Source: Desulfobacterales bacterium HSG17 (lineage in GTDB: Bacteria; Desulfobacterota; Desulfobacteria; Desulfobacterales; Desulfococcaceae). From it: a stretch of DNA of 7,853 nt. The translations under genes and the position numbers were made by a program. How positions within the stretch are numbered: position 1 is the first letter of the stretch; each line of letters opens with the position of its first letter. The notes beneath the pieces are model-generated. The model saw only the letters and a program-made list of their open reading frames with translations, did not search any database and had not been told where the DNA came from. This document shows positions 1 through 7,061 of this stretch, one piece after another. Where the stretch lies: assembly GCA_030377945.1 (NCBI GenBank), contig JAUCGD010000136.1, forward strand, positions 1-7,853. Direction: 5' to 3'.

Positions 1-123
1 CGAGACACAATTCGGTGATTCTTGTTCCGATATTCCCGGTAGATATTGATAAAATTTGTCATGCATCGAATAAAAATATGCGAACTATCTCTTTATGCAT
101 TTTTCAACAAAATCCGTTAGAAT
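1..123. other. Sequence beyond the break in the AAA-ATPase gene; possible insertion or rearrangement junction
   Basis: On the minus strand this is where the rest of the AAA-ATPase-like gene should lie, yet none of the three frames reads like the expected C-terminal part of that family. The ATPase frame meets stops at about 104-106 and again at about 95. The -1 frame also meets a stop before reopening at an ATG at 64-66, which starts MHDKFYQYLPGISEQESPN and is open to the window edge. I do not recognise that peptide and see no Shine-Dalgarno sequence close to it. The stretch could be the end of an insertion sequence with the start of a transposase, or a decayed gene tail. No target duplication or inverted repeat can be confirmed because the other end lies outside the window. 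Confidence 0.3.
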
Positions 124-1015
124 CAGTTTTTTCCGAACTGCGGGAAAATCGGTAATTATTATACCACTGCTTCATTATATTCATGCAGAAATCAGTTTCA
201 GGTTTTATCAGTTCTTGATTTTTATAATAATTCAGCATTGCCCTGACTTCATTCTCCTGGAATCCAAGGAGATCGCAAAATGCATCATCAAGGCTGATAT
301 TTTCACCTATATTAAAACCGCTGGTAACATCATCCATTGTCACAGGAGATACTCCTGTTATAAAAAGTCTTGATATTCCTGAGTCACCGCGTGAAGTACC
401 TCCTTTTAAGAGATTAAAGAAGTAGCGAAAGAAACCCGGACCGTGGGTAAGCTCCTGATAGGCTTTTTCACCGACTGTGCTTAAAATTGTATTTGCAAAA
501 TTGTCATACTCGTCAATAATCAGGTATATTTTCAGTTTTTTTATGGAGGCATGGAAAAGTGTTTCCCTCAATTTATCCGCTGTATTGGAAAATGAAAGAA
601 TTGCATTTTGGTCTTTTTCATCAAAAAAGGTTTCATACCTTTTAAGAAAATCACGAATAACAGTATCTCCATTAGCTTCAAATGATTCCCCGACAAACCG
701 TATATCAGGGTTTACCATAGAGAAATTAAAGGTCAGGGTCAGGTAGGAATTTCTTTCTTGTGTGGGATTTTTGACAATAAAGGTATTTCGGAAAAGTTCC
801 TCAAACCTGTCTTTTTTATTTATATCATAATAATTTTCCAGGATAGATACCCACAAAGATTTTCCAAACCTGCGGGGCCTTATAAGAAAAATGTAAAAAG
901 GGGACTGCTCCAGCATGGGGATAAATTTTGTTTTATCAACAAAATAAAGATCATTATTCTGCATCTTTTCAAAATCGGAAACACCGTAGGGGATGCGTTT
1001 TAAACTCTTTGACAT
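104..1015 (-). pseudogene. AAA-ATPase-like protein, C-terminally truncated (nuclease-like domain missing)
   Basis: The 303-residue product matches the N-terminal half of the AAA-ATPase_like family (Pfam PF09820 type), usually about 500-600 residues with a PD-(D/E)XK nuclease-like domain (PF08011 type) at the C-terminus. Visible marks are the N-terminal signature IPYGVSDFEKM (8-18) with YFVDKT (24-29), a Walker A-like RPRRFGKS (46-53), a Walker B LIIDEYDNFA (165-174) and the conserved FITGVSPVTMDDVTSGFNIG (218-237). The WYNNYRFS segment (284-291) normally leads into a linker and the nuclease domain. Here the match fades near residue 297 and the frame ends six codons later. The start is supported by a strong AGGAGG (complement of 1021-1026) 5 bp upstream. 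Family members are numerous, mobile-like and of unclear function, probably cytoplasmic. It could still be expressed as a shortened ATPase; calling it broken is an inference from family length. Confidence 0.75.
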
Positions 1016-1044
1016 AAGAACCTCCTGATAAACCGAAAATATTT

Positions 1045-1090
1045 ATCCTGACCATCCTTTATCCATGCCCTTAACCATCCTGGCCATCCT
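1045..1090. repeat. Short direct repeats of ATCCTG(A/G)CCATCCT across the ompA-like stop codon
   Basis: A 14-bp unit at 1077-1090 recurs at 1045-1058 with one mismatch. The stop codon of the OmpA-domain gene (1071-1073) lies between the copies. On the minus strand the motif reads as CAGGATGGCCAGGATGG followed by further AGGATGG and CAGGAT copies. The upstream copy encodes the GQDG end of the protein, so the repeat has shaped the C-terminus. The array ends just before the ribosome-binding site of the AAA-ATPase-like gene. Confidence 0.55.
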
Positions 1091-1961
1091 GATTCAAACT
1101 AGGAAATGCATCCACAACCCGAACCTCAACCCTTCGGTTTAATGTATAATCTTCTTCTGCATTTTCAGGATAAAGGAGTTGAGATTCACCTTTTCCCTCT
1201 GTTTTTATCTGCTGGGAGGTTAACGGAAAATTGCTGACAAGATATGTTTTTACTGACTTTGCCCGTTTTTCAGAAAGCTTCTGGTTATATTCATCACTGC
1301 CCCTGCTGTCTGTGTGGCCAAGGAGCATAAACCTTTTATTTTTAAAAGCTGTATCTGAAAGTGCGCTGCCAAGATGATCTGCCTGCTGTTTTCCTTTGAA
1401 GCTCAATTCTGCCTTATCTGTTTCAAAATTTATATATATATCTATCACAGGTTCAACCCCGAATCCTTTGGAAAGGCCCATGAGGCTTTTTTTAATATCT
1501 TCAGCAGATATGGGCTGTCCCATTTGAAGGGAGCTGAGTATTTTCATTTTTTGGAGGATTTTAGGATATGGAAAACGATTATAGGATTCCCTGAAACAAT
1601 TTAATGCCTGTGTTTTTTTATTCATTTTTTCATAAATAGCACCCAGACGGGCAAATACCCTGGCCAGGGCTTTGTTATTGTCAGTTGTATTGGCAGCACC
1701 AAGCAGAGCTTCTTCAGCCGCTTTATAGTTTTTATCAGCTTCATAAGCCCTGGCAAGTTCATAAAAGGCATTGAAATCCCTGCATTCTTTTATAGATTCA
1801 TTAAGAAGACCAATTCTTTGGCCAAGGTTTTCCTGGTCAAGAGCCTGTTCGTAAAGAATTTTGGCTTTTTCACAAACAGCATAGGCATTATTGTTCACAC
1901 CTGTTATAATAATGATTATACCCAAGAGAACAATACTGATTTTCATAAATTGAATTTTCAT
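1071..1961 (-). CDS. TPR and OmpA-domain outer-membrane/periplasmic protein
   Basis: This 296-residue protein is probably exported and anchors to peptidoglycan. It has a signal peptide (about 1-28: Lys-rich start, hydrophobic VLLGIIIIIT, cleavage after AYA). There is no lipobox, so it is not an obvious lipoprotein. Residues about 30-145 are alpha-helical with TPR-like units (for example FYELARAYEADKNYKAAEEA at 66-85 and ARLGAIYEKMNKKTQALNCF at 104-123). Residues about 172-283 form an OmpA C-terminal domain: INFETDKAEL, then LLGHTDSRGSDEYNQKLSEKRA and the closing NRRVEVRV. The two residues that bind diaminopimelate in this family are present as D218 and R233 with the canonical 15-residue spacing. 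The first Met is preferred because GGAG (complement of 1968-1971) lies about 7 bp upstream; the Met at residue 6 has none. The gene is divergent from the lipoprotein gene, and the truncated ATPase follows 55 bp downstream. The tail NQDGQDG is encoded by a short DNA repeat. Confidence 0.9.
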   Translation of the reverse strand: MKIQFMKISIVLLGIIIIITGVNNNAYAVCEKAKILYEQALDQENLGQRIGLLNESIKECRDFNAFYELARAYEADKNYKAAEEALLGAANTTDNNKALARVFARLGAIYEKMNKKTQALNCFRESYNRFPYPKILQKMKILSSLQMGQPISAEDIKKSLMGLSKGFGVEPVIDIYINFETDKAELSFKGKQQADHLGSALSDTAFKNKRFMLLGHTDSRGSDEYNQKLSEKRAKSVKTYLVSNFPLTSQQIKTEGKGESQLLYPENAEEDYTLNRRVEVRVVDAFPSLNQDGQDG

Positions 1962-2171
1962 TTTAATCTCCGAAAATAAAGTCTTTAGATTTTTTTAATT
2001 ATAACTATCAATTCAGAATGTTAGTTGTAAAGGATTTTCTCTTGCTTTATTATATCTCAAAGTGATATTTGTCTGTATAAAAGTACCTGAAATTTAAAGC
2101 TGCTAAGGATTTTAAATAAGCAGGAATAGAATCCAAAATTAAACCTGAATTTAAAAAGAGAGGAACCGGCT
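1962..2171. promoter_or_regulatory. Divergent intergenic region between the OmpA-domain and lipoprotein genes
   Basis: These 210 bp separate two divergent genes and must carry promoters for both. For the plus-strand lipoprotein only weak boxes are visible: TTGCTT (2042-2047) with GATATT (2064-2069), and a TATAAA (2076-2081) without a good -35. Two near-identical direct repeats, ACCTGAAATTTAAAG (2085-2099) and ACCTGAATTTAAAAAG (2143-2158), lie between these boxes and the lipoprotein start. They could be a regulator site, but this is not established. Confidence 0.4.
1998..2031 (-). promoter_or_regulatory. Candidate sigma-70-type promoter for the OmpA-domain gene
   Basis: On the minus strand, TTTACA (complement of 2026-2031; five of six bases match the -35 consensus) is followed 16 bp later by GATAGT (complement of 2004-2009; four of six match the -10 consensus). 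A perfect TATAAT lies just beyond (complement of 1998-2003), but its spacing to the same -35 element is 22 bp. Either would start transcription 30-40 bp upstream of the OmpA-domain start codon. The region is AT-rich, so chance matches are likely. Confidence 0.3.
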
Positions 2172-2687
2172 ATGAAAATTTTTAAAAAGAATTATAGAAT
2201 TATTAAATCTCAGTTTATTCACATCACAGTGTTTTTTTCTGCATTAGCTTTATTGTTTTCATGCTCAGGAACATCAACATCTGTTAAAGATGCTTCTTTC
2301 AATTCAGAAGTTTCCGCTGATATTAATTTTTTTGATTCATCCAGTTTTGATTCAAAGCTTTCATCTTCTCTTAGAAGTAAACAGCCTGATGTAACAGCTC
2401 ATTTTTTATCACCTGTGGATATTAACAATATTCCAAAACGCATGGATAAATGGTTCAGCATGGTTGAGGAATACGGGGGAACAATAGAGCTTGAACCTGA
2501 AGGTCCCCAACCCAAAGGGCTTATCAGCGAACTGATTTCCCTGGCTATTGGAACCTATGATATGCTTAAGGAAAAAGTTACTTATAAACCTGTAAAACAA
2601 TATAATGCAAAAATTATTTATGATGCATCAACAGGAATAATAAACAGGATTGTTTTTGAACAAAAGCCAGATGATGAAAATCACTAG
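2172..2687 (+). CDS. Small lipoprotein of unknown function
   Basis: I do not recognise this 171-residue protein. The N-terminus is a lipoprotein signal: basic residues (3-13), a hydrophobic stretch (about 17-29) and a lipobox LFSC with the acylated cysteine at C31. The +2 residue is Ser, so the Lol system would be expected to send it to the outer membrane. After the cysteine comes a Ser/Thr-rich, probably flexible linker (about 32-70), then a small globular domain (about 71-165). This includes DINNIPKRMDKWFSMVEEYGG (83-103) and ends in a beta-like section YNAKIIYDASTGIINRIVFE. The start is supported by GAGAGGAA about 8 bp upstream. The gene stands alone on the plus strand, divergent from the TPR-OmpA gene and convergent with the caspase gene. 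A role in the envelope is inferred only from the lipobox and the neighbours. Confidence 0.8.
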   Translation: MKIFKKNYRIIKSQFIHITVFFSALALLFSCSGTSTSVKDASFNSEVSADINFFDSSSFDSKLSSSLRSKQPDVTAHFLSPVDINNIPKRMDKWFSMVEEYGGTIELEPEGPQPKGLISELISLAIGTYDMLKEKVTYKPVKQYNAKIIYDASTGIINRIVFEQKPDDENH

Positions 2688-2735
2688 TACAAGATTTCTC
2701 AAGTTTGTACACAGATTATGATGTGTATGCCAATT

Positions 2736-2763
2736 GTAGAGACAAGGCATGCCTTGTCTCTAC
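2736..2763. repeat. Perfect 28-bp palindrome in the convergent intergenic gap
   Basis: The arm GTAGAGACAAGGCA is followed directly by its exact reverse complement, giving an uninterrupted 14-bp inverted repeat. It sits between the ends of the plus-strand lipoprotein gene and the minus-strand caspase gene, 48 bp and 24 bp from their stop codons. No T-tract follows it on either strand, so it is not a classic intrinsic terminator, although the RNA hairpin could protect or end both transcripts. Palindromes with GTAGAGAC/GTCTCTAC arms are, as I recall, dispersed repeats in several bacterial genomes, notably cyanobacteria. A REP/MITE-like element is therefore likely. Confidence 0.8.
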
Positions 2764-2787
2764 GACTATGATTTGATTCAGCAGTCC

Positions 2788-4158
2788 CTACTTTTTAATA
2801 TAAGTTACAACCTTTCCTGCACCAAAAGGTTCTTCTTTCTTATCTTCAATAACCTGGAAACCTCTTAATGATTTTGTTGACATGGTTTTAAATAATGAAT
2901 CCATGCTGCCTATGCCGTCTCTGTATGTGTTGATATCTTTTGCTGTGTGAAAAACCGCCAGAAAGCTTTTTCCTGCCGGAGGTATTGCTTTTAATTTAAA
3001 TTTATCTTCAGGGTTCGGAATAGTAATAACAGAACCTGCTTTTACCTTATTCTCAGGATGATACTTATTGGGAAATAATACTGTGGCCTGGGTATCTCCG
3101 GGGCTTACATTTATAACATTTAAGTAACCCTTATCTTTTATATCGCAGGTTATCTTCAGGAATTCGTCCATTTCAAAAGAAGTTTTATTTGTTCTGACAT
3201 TGACCGGGTATGAAGCCCTGTCTGCTATTTTTTCAAGGGATTTCCAGATATCAGGTTTATTAAACCGCTGCCTGTTTTTGGTTGTGAAAATATCTGCATT
3301 TGCCATATCAGGGTCCCCTGAAATTTGAGGATGATGTGCTTTTGACGGGGTTGATACCTTTTTTGTGATAAAAGCTTCTGTCTGTGCTTTTAAATCATTA
3401 AAATTCAAGGCCTGTTTTGATTTTGAAGCCTTATTCACAGCAGAAAGAACCCCTTGGGTAAAAAGGCTCCCGCTTCCTGTTGCCAGGGACAGTTCATCAT
3501 CACGGCAAGCACTTAATCCAACATAGTTAACACTTGCAACCGGTTCAGGAAGGGGAATGGCTTTGGGAATAAATACAGGCATTCCTGAATATTGAAATAC
3601 TTTGGGAAATTCATCTTCAATAAGATCAAGGCTTTTAGATGCTGAACCGCTGTGACAGGCATCTATTAAAACCATAACATCCTGAGCCGGTATTTTTGCA
3701 AGAAGCCTGCTTAATACATCATCTGACAATACATTATCAAGGCTGTGCTTTTTTACCTCCATATCATAAGGCAGAAGAACCTCGTCAACATTATCAGCCT
3801 CATCCCCGCTTTGATCCCACATCTGGGAGCCGTGTCCGCTAAAATAAAAAAGAACCCGGTCATTTTCTTCTACACTTTTTATAAGCCAGTCATTGATTGC
3901 ATTTGTAATGTTTTTCAGGCTGGCATCAGAATCTTTTAAAATCTTTATTTGATCGTTTTTAAAGCCCATGATTTTTGCTGCTTTAGTTATCATATTTATA
4001 TCTTTATCAATGCCCGGAAGATTGATCTTTGAGTGTTTATACTCTCCTACGCCCACAAGCAGTGCATGGTTTGCACCAAAGACCGGTGATAGAAATACAA
4101 TACTTGTGATAAAAAGAACAATTGAGGATTTTAAAATTAATACGGAAAATTTTTTCAT
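2788..4158 (-). CDS. Secreted caspase-family (peptidase C14) protease with DUF4384-like C-terminal domain
   Basis: This is a 456-residue cysteine protease of the caspase/metacaspase clan (CD), probably exported. A signal peptide covers about 1-29 (cleavage near FGA). The p20-like catalytic domain follows at about 30-290: it opens with ANHALLVGVGEY, has the catalytic His in YFSGHGSQ (H109) and the catalytic Cys in VLIDACHSGS (C168). A later LSACRDDELS (215-224) resembles the metacaspase SGCxDxQTSAD motif, whose acidic residue sits in the S1 pocket. Residues about 317-410 resemble DUF4384 (PF14326 type), a beta-rich domain often found after exported caspases. All catalytic residues are present, so an active enzyme is likely; substrate unknown. 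AAAGGAG (complement of 4167-4173) about 8 bp upstream supports the start. The gene begins 20 bp after the response regulator stop, so it is probably the last gene of the kinase-regulator operon. Confidence 0.9.
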   Translation of the reverse strand: MKKFSVLILKSSIVLFITSIVFLSPVFGANHALLVGVGEYKHSKINLPGIDKDINMITKAAKIMGFKNDQIKILKDSDASLKNITNAINDWLIKSVEENDRVLFYFSGHGSQMWDQSGDEADNVDEVLLPYDMEVKKHSLDNVLSDDVLSRLLAKIPAQDVMVLIDACHSGSASKSLDLIEDEFPKVFQYSGMPVFIPKAIPLPEPVASVNYVGLSACRDDELSLATGSGSLFTQGVLSAVNKASKSKQALNFNDLKAQTEAFITKKVSTPSKAHHPQISGDPDMANADIFTTKNRQRFNKPDIWKSLEKIADRASYPVNVRTNKTSFEMDEFLKITCDIKDKGYLNVINVSPGDTQATVLFPNKYHPENKVKAGSVITIPNPEDKFKLKAIPPAGKSFLAVFHTAKDINTYRDGIGSMDSLFKTMSTKSLRGFQVIEDKKEEPFGAGKVVTYIKK

Positions 4159-4178
4159 GAATCAGGCTCCTTTATATT

Positions 4179-4835
4179 TTATTTTTTAACCCGTGAAACA
4201 GCATAACGCATAAGTTCTGATGCGTTTTTAAGGTTAAGTTTTTCCTTTATTCTCTCCCGGTATGTGCTTATTGTTTTTACACTCAAATTTAGTTTTTCTG
4301 CAATCTCCTTTGTTGCAAATCCGTCACCGATCATATGAAGAACCTCAAGTTCCCGGTTTGCAAGAATATCAATCGGTGATTTGTCAAAGGTCTGGGGGTG
4401 GCTTGTAAATTTGTTGAGTATTGTTTCCATTAAAGCTTCGCTGGCATATGTTTTTCCTTTGATAACACAGCGTATGGCTTTGACAATGGATTCAGATGCA
4501 GACTGTTTCATAATATAGCCTTTTGCACCTGCCTGAAAAGATCGCTCTGCATAAAGAGCTTCATCGTGCATGGACAAAACAAGTACAGGCATATCCTTAT
4601 AATTCTTTGTTATGGATTTAATAAGCTCAATTCCGTTTCTTCCTTTTAATGATATGTCAACTATTACCATATCAGGAACCAGGGATTCAATTTTTTTCCA
4701 TGCACTTGTTATATCTTCGGCATCACCGCATACAAAAAGATCATGCTCCTGGTTTATAAGTTCTCTCATACCCAGTCTGAAAACAGGATGATCTTCTACA
4801 ATCATTATTCTTGTTCTATTCTTGTTATCAGGCAT
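4179..4835 (-). CDS. NarL/FixJ-family response regulator
   Basis: This 218-residue cytoplasmic DNA-binding regulator has a receiver domain at about 8-125: acidic pocket E14/D15, phospho-acceptor D60 in VIVDISLKGRNG, the switch Ser S88 in VLSMHDE, and K110 in GYIMK. A LuxR-type helix-turn-helix follows at about 154-215, with the family sequence LANRELEVLHMIGDG and the recognition part KEIAEKLNLSVKTISTYRERIKEKL. Length is typical for the family. The start codon overlaps the last 8 bases of the kinase gene (4828-4835, shared ATGCCTGA), and there is no strong ribosome-binding site, which suggests translational coupling. The kinase just upstream is of the matching HisKA_3 class, so the two are very likely partners. 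The caspase gene 20 bp downstream and the kinase operon itself are possible targets; no binding site can be identified by eye. Confidence 0.95.
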   Translation of the reverse strand: MPDNKNRTRIMIVEDHPVFRLGMRELINQEHDLFVCGDAEDITSAWKKIESLVPDMVIVDISLKGRNGIELIKSITKNYKDMPVLVLSMHDEALYAERSFQAGAKGYIMKQSASESIVKAIRCVIKGKTYASEALMETILNKFTSHPQTFDKSPIDILANRELEVLHMIGDGFATKEIAEKLNLSVKTISTYRERIKEKLNLKNASELMRYAVSRVKK

Positions 4836-7047
4836 ATGAAATCTCAGCTTTCTGCATATCTTTTCTAAATGTAACTGTTATGGTTGTTCCTTTTCCTTTA
4901 TTCGGAGAAATATCAAAAGATGCTCCGACTTTTTTTGCCCGAAACCCCATAATCTTTAATCCCATACCTTTTGTGCGGGAAATATCTGAAATTATACAAC
5001 CGTCATCAATAATTTTCAATATCATTTTACCGTTTGTTAAAGATAAATCAATAATTATCCTTGATGCCCTGCCATGCTTAATAGCATTATAAACTGCTTC
5101 CTGGATAATATAGTAAATATGGGTAGCATCTGAATTATCATGAAAAACAACAGGGCAGGAACATTTGAAAACACAGGATATGCCAAAAACACGTTCTGTA
5201 TTTTTAGCAAGTTCTTTTATTGAAAATTCAAATCCATGCTCTACCAGATGTATGGGGCACAGCCCCCTGGACATACCTCTTGTTTTGCTGATGGCATCCT
5301 TGATAAGATTTCTTATATCATTGGCTGCTTTGGAAAGATTGGAAGATTCAGATTCAAGTTTTTGCTGCAATACCTTTGTTAAAACTTCAATTCCTATTAA
5401 ATGGGGGCATAAATCATCATGAAGATCCTGGCCTATTTTTCTGCGCTCTTTTTCACTTATATCCATCAGCTTGTTTTCAAGCACCCTGATTTCAGTTATA
5501 TCTTTGTGGGTCAGGAGGATACAATGTTCATTCCAAAGCTCAATAAAATCACTTGAGATAAGAGCCAGTCTGCTTTCCCCTGATTTTGTTATTGATTCAA
5601 CTTCGTAATTATTAAGTGAGCCACGGGTTTTTAAGGTGGTAAACATTTCTTCATATCCGCTTGATGTTAAGAAAAAAGTCAAATCTGTAAGTGATTTATC
5701 CACAATATCTTCCCGCATACACTTTAAATTTGTGAGAAAACTGTTATTAATATTGATAAACCGCTTATTATCCCATGAAAGAATAGCTATCCCGTTAGGG
5801 CTGAGATCAAAGGCTTTGGAAAACATCTCTTCAGAAAGGCGGAGAGCCTGCTCTGCCTGCCTGCGTTCAAAAATTTCTTGCCTGAGATTATTACTGTATA
5901 ATTGCAGACGTTCCATAAAGGTATTAAAATAGACAGTAAGCCTTCCAACCTCATCATGGGTTTTGGGTGGAATGCGAAGGGTAAAGTCTCCGTCAGGAAC
6001 TGAGGCAAAACGTGTCATAAGCTCTTCTAAAGGGTTGGTTATGGACGAGCTTATCATAAGGGAAATAGGGAATAGAAGCAGTATTGAAAATATGACATTA
6101 AATAAAATTGCATTTTTTATTGTTTTCAGGGGAGCATACAATTCATTAAGATAGCCGGATGAGAATACAATCCAGTTATATTCAGGTATATGATTAAAAA
6201 TAACAAGTTTTTCACGGGCAACAGCTTCATGGGGATTTTTCCAGGGATAGGTTATTTTTCCCTTTTTCAGTTTGCATACCTCCTGGATAAAAAGCCTGCC
6301 GTCAGCATCTTTCTCATTCATGACATTTTCCCCTTCCAGTTCAGGATGTATGATAAGATTGCCCTTTAAGTCCATAACATAAGAATAGCCTGTCTGTCCG
6401 AATTTGAGGGATAGAATGCTCTGGCGGAAATCGTCAATATTAACAAGTTCACTAAATTCTTCACGATATGATGTTACAGATATAATCCAGTTCCATTCTT
6501 TAAAATAACTCATGTAAAGAGCTTTGGGACGCTCAAATTCTTCCCCGGGATTTTTCCAGTCATATTCCAGGTACCCGTTTTTCCTTTTTTTCTGTTCCCT
6601 GGCAAAATCATATTCCGAAATATTGACACCTACCAGTGCTTTTTGAGGGTGAACCTTTATAACACCGCTGGTGTCAATGCAGTAGATATACCCTGATGCA
6701 CCGATTTTCTGGCCAAGGAAAAAAGATGCAGCCTCTTTTTTTGCTTCCTGCTCTGTAAGAATGCCCTTTTGATATTGCAAATAAAAATATGCAGCAATAT
6801 CCTTATTTTGTTCAGCCAAAGCACGAAAATAATTTTTCAGGGAAACAGCAGCAGATGTTCTTACCATGTTCAGGATAGTGTTGGTGGAATTTTTCAGCTC
6901 ACTTTCAATATTAGCTTCAATGGACTGCCGTGCAATGGAATAAATGATAATACTTCCCAGCATTATGGTCAGAATAAAAACTATGGTATAGCTGAAAAAT
7001 AATTTATAGCGGATACGAAGATTTTGCAAAATGTCAAAAAAATTCAT
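4828..7047 (-). CDS. Membrane sensor histidine kinase (tandem Cache, HAMP, PAS, HisKA_3, HATPase)
   Basis: This is a 739-residue NarL-type hybrid-free sensor kinase. The first membrane segment (about 17-39) is followed by a large extracytoplasmic part (about 40-310) with two similar Cache-type units: GASGYIYCIDTSGVIKVHP (116-134) and GQTGYSYVMDLKGNLIIHP (217-235). Each is followed by a WKNP element and a WNW or YNW segment. A second membrane segment (about 312-334), HAMP (about 335-388), a short coiled coil and a PAS domain (about 402-520) come next. The dimerisation domain has the H-box ERRKIGQDLHDDL with phospho-acceptor H543. The ATPase domain shows the N-box EAVYNAIKH (N654), DDG (681-683) and the G-box GMGLKIMGFRA (694-704). 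The signal is probably a small extracellular molecule, since Cache domains bind amino or organic acids; the ligand cannot be told. The start lies 14 bp after the helicase stop, with only a weak AGG upstream, which hints at read-through from that gene. Confidence 0.95.
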   Translation of the reverse strand: MNFFDILQNLRIRYKLFFSYTIVFILTIMLGSIIIYSIARQSIEANIESELKNSTNTILNMVRTSAAVSLKNYFRALAEQNKDIAAYFYLQYQKGILTEQEAKKEAASFFLGQKIGASGYIYCIDTSGVIKVHPQKALVGVNISEYDFAREQKKRKNGYLEYDWKNPGEEFERPKALYMSYFKEWNWIISVTSYREEFSELVNIDDFRQSILSLKFGQTGYSYVMDLKGNLIIHPELEGENVMNEKDADGRLFIQEVCKLKKGKITYPWKNPHEAVAREKLVIFNHIPEYNWIVFSSGYLNELYAPLKTIKNAILFNVIFSILLLFPISLMISSSITNPLEELMTRFASVPDGDFTLRIPPKTHDEVGRLTVYFNTFMERLQLYSNNLRQEIFERRQAEQALRLSEEMFSKAFDLSPNGIAILSWDNKRFININNSFLTNLKCMREDIVDKSLTDLTFFLTSSGYEEMFTTLKTRGSLNNYEVESITKSGESRLALISSDFIELWNEHCILLTHKDITEIRVLENKLMDISEKERRKIGQDLHDDLCPHLIGIEVLTKVLQQKLESESSNLSKAANDIRNLIKDAISKTRGMSRGLCPIHLVEHGFEFSIKELAKNTERVFGISCVFKCSCPVVFHDNSDATHIYYIIQEAVYNAIKHGRASRIIIDLSLTNGKMILKIIDDGCIISDISRTKGMGLKIMGFRAKKVGASFDISPNKGKGTTITVTFRKDMQKAEISYA

Positions 7048-7061
7048 ATTAAATTCTTTAC

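Noticed and set aside
477..1003. Plus-strand open frames opposite the AAA-ATPase-like gene
   Set aside because: They are antisense to a gene with recognisable Walker motifs, and their translations resemble no known family.
1431..1441. TA dinucleotide run inside the OmpA-domain gene, considered as a phase-variation tract
   Set aside because: It has only five and a half units and encodes the DIYINF strand at the start of the OmpA domain in frame, which is explained by ordinary coding.
2100..2123. Possible CTGCT/AGCAG hairpin in the lipoprotein leader
   Set aside because: A 5-bp stem with a 14-base loop is expected by chance, and there is no riboswitch-like pattern around it.
2687..2710. Possible hairpin GTACAA/TTGTAC just after the lipoprotein stop codon
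   Set aside because: The stem has only six A/T-rich pairs with a 12-base loop and no T-tract, too weak to call a terminator.
5787..6008. A 73-codon minus-strand open frame inside the kinase gene
   Set aside because: It lies in another frame of a gene with clear HAMP and PAS coding content and shows no motif or ribosome-binding site of its own.
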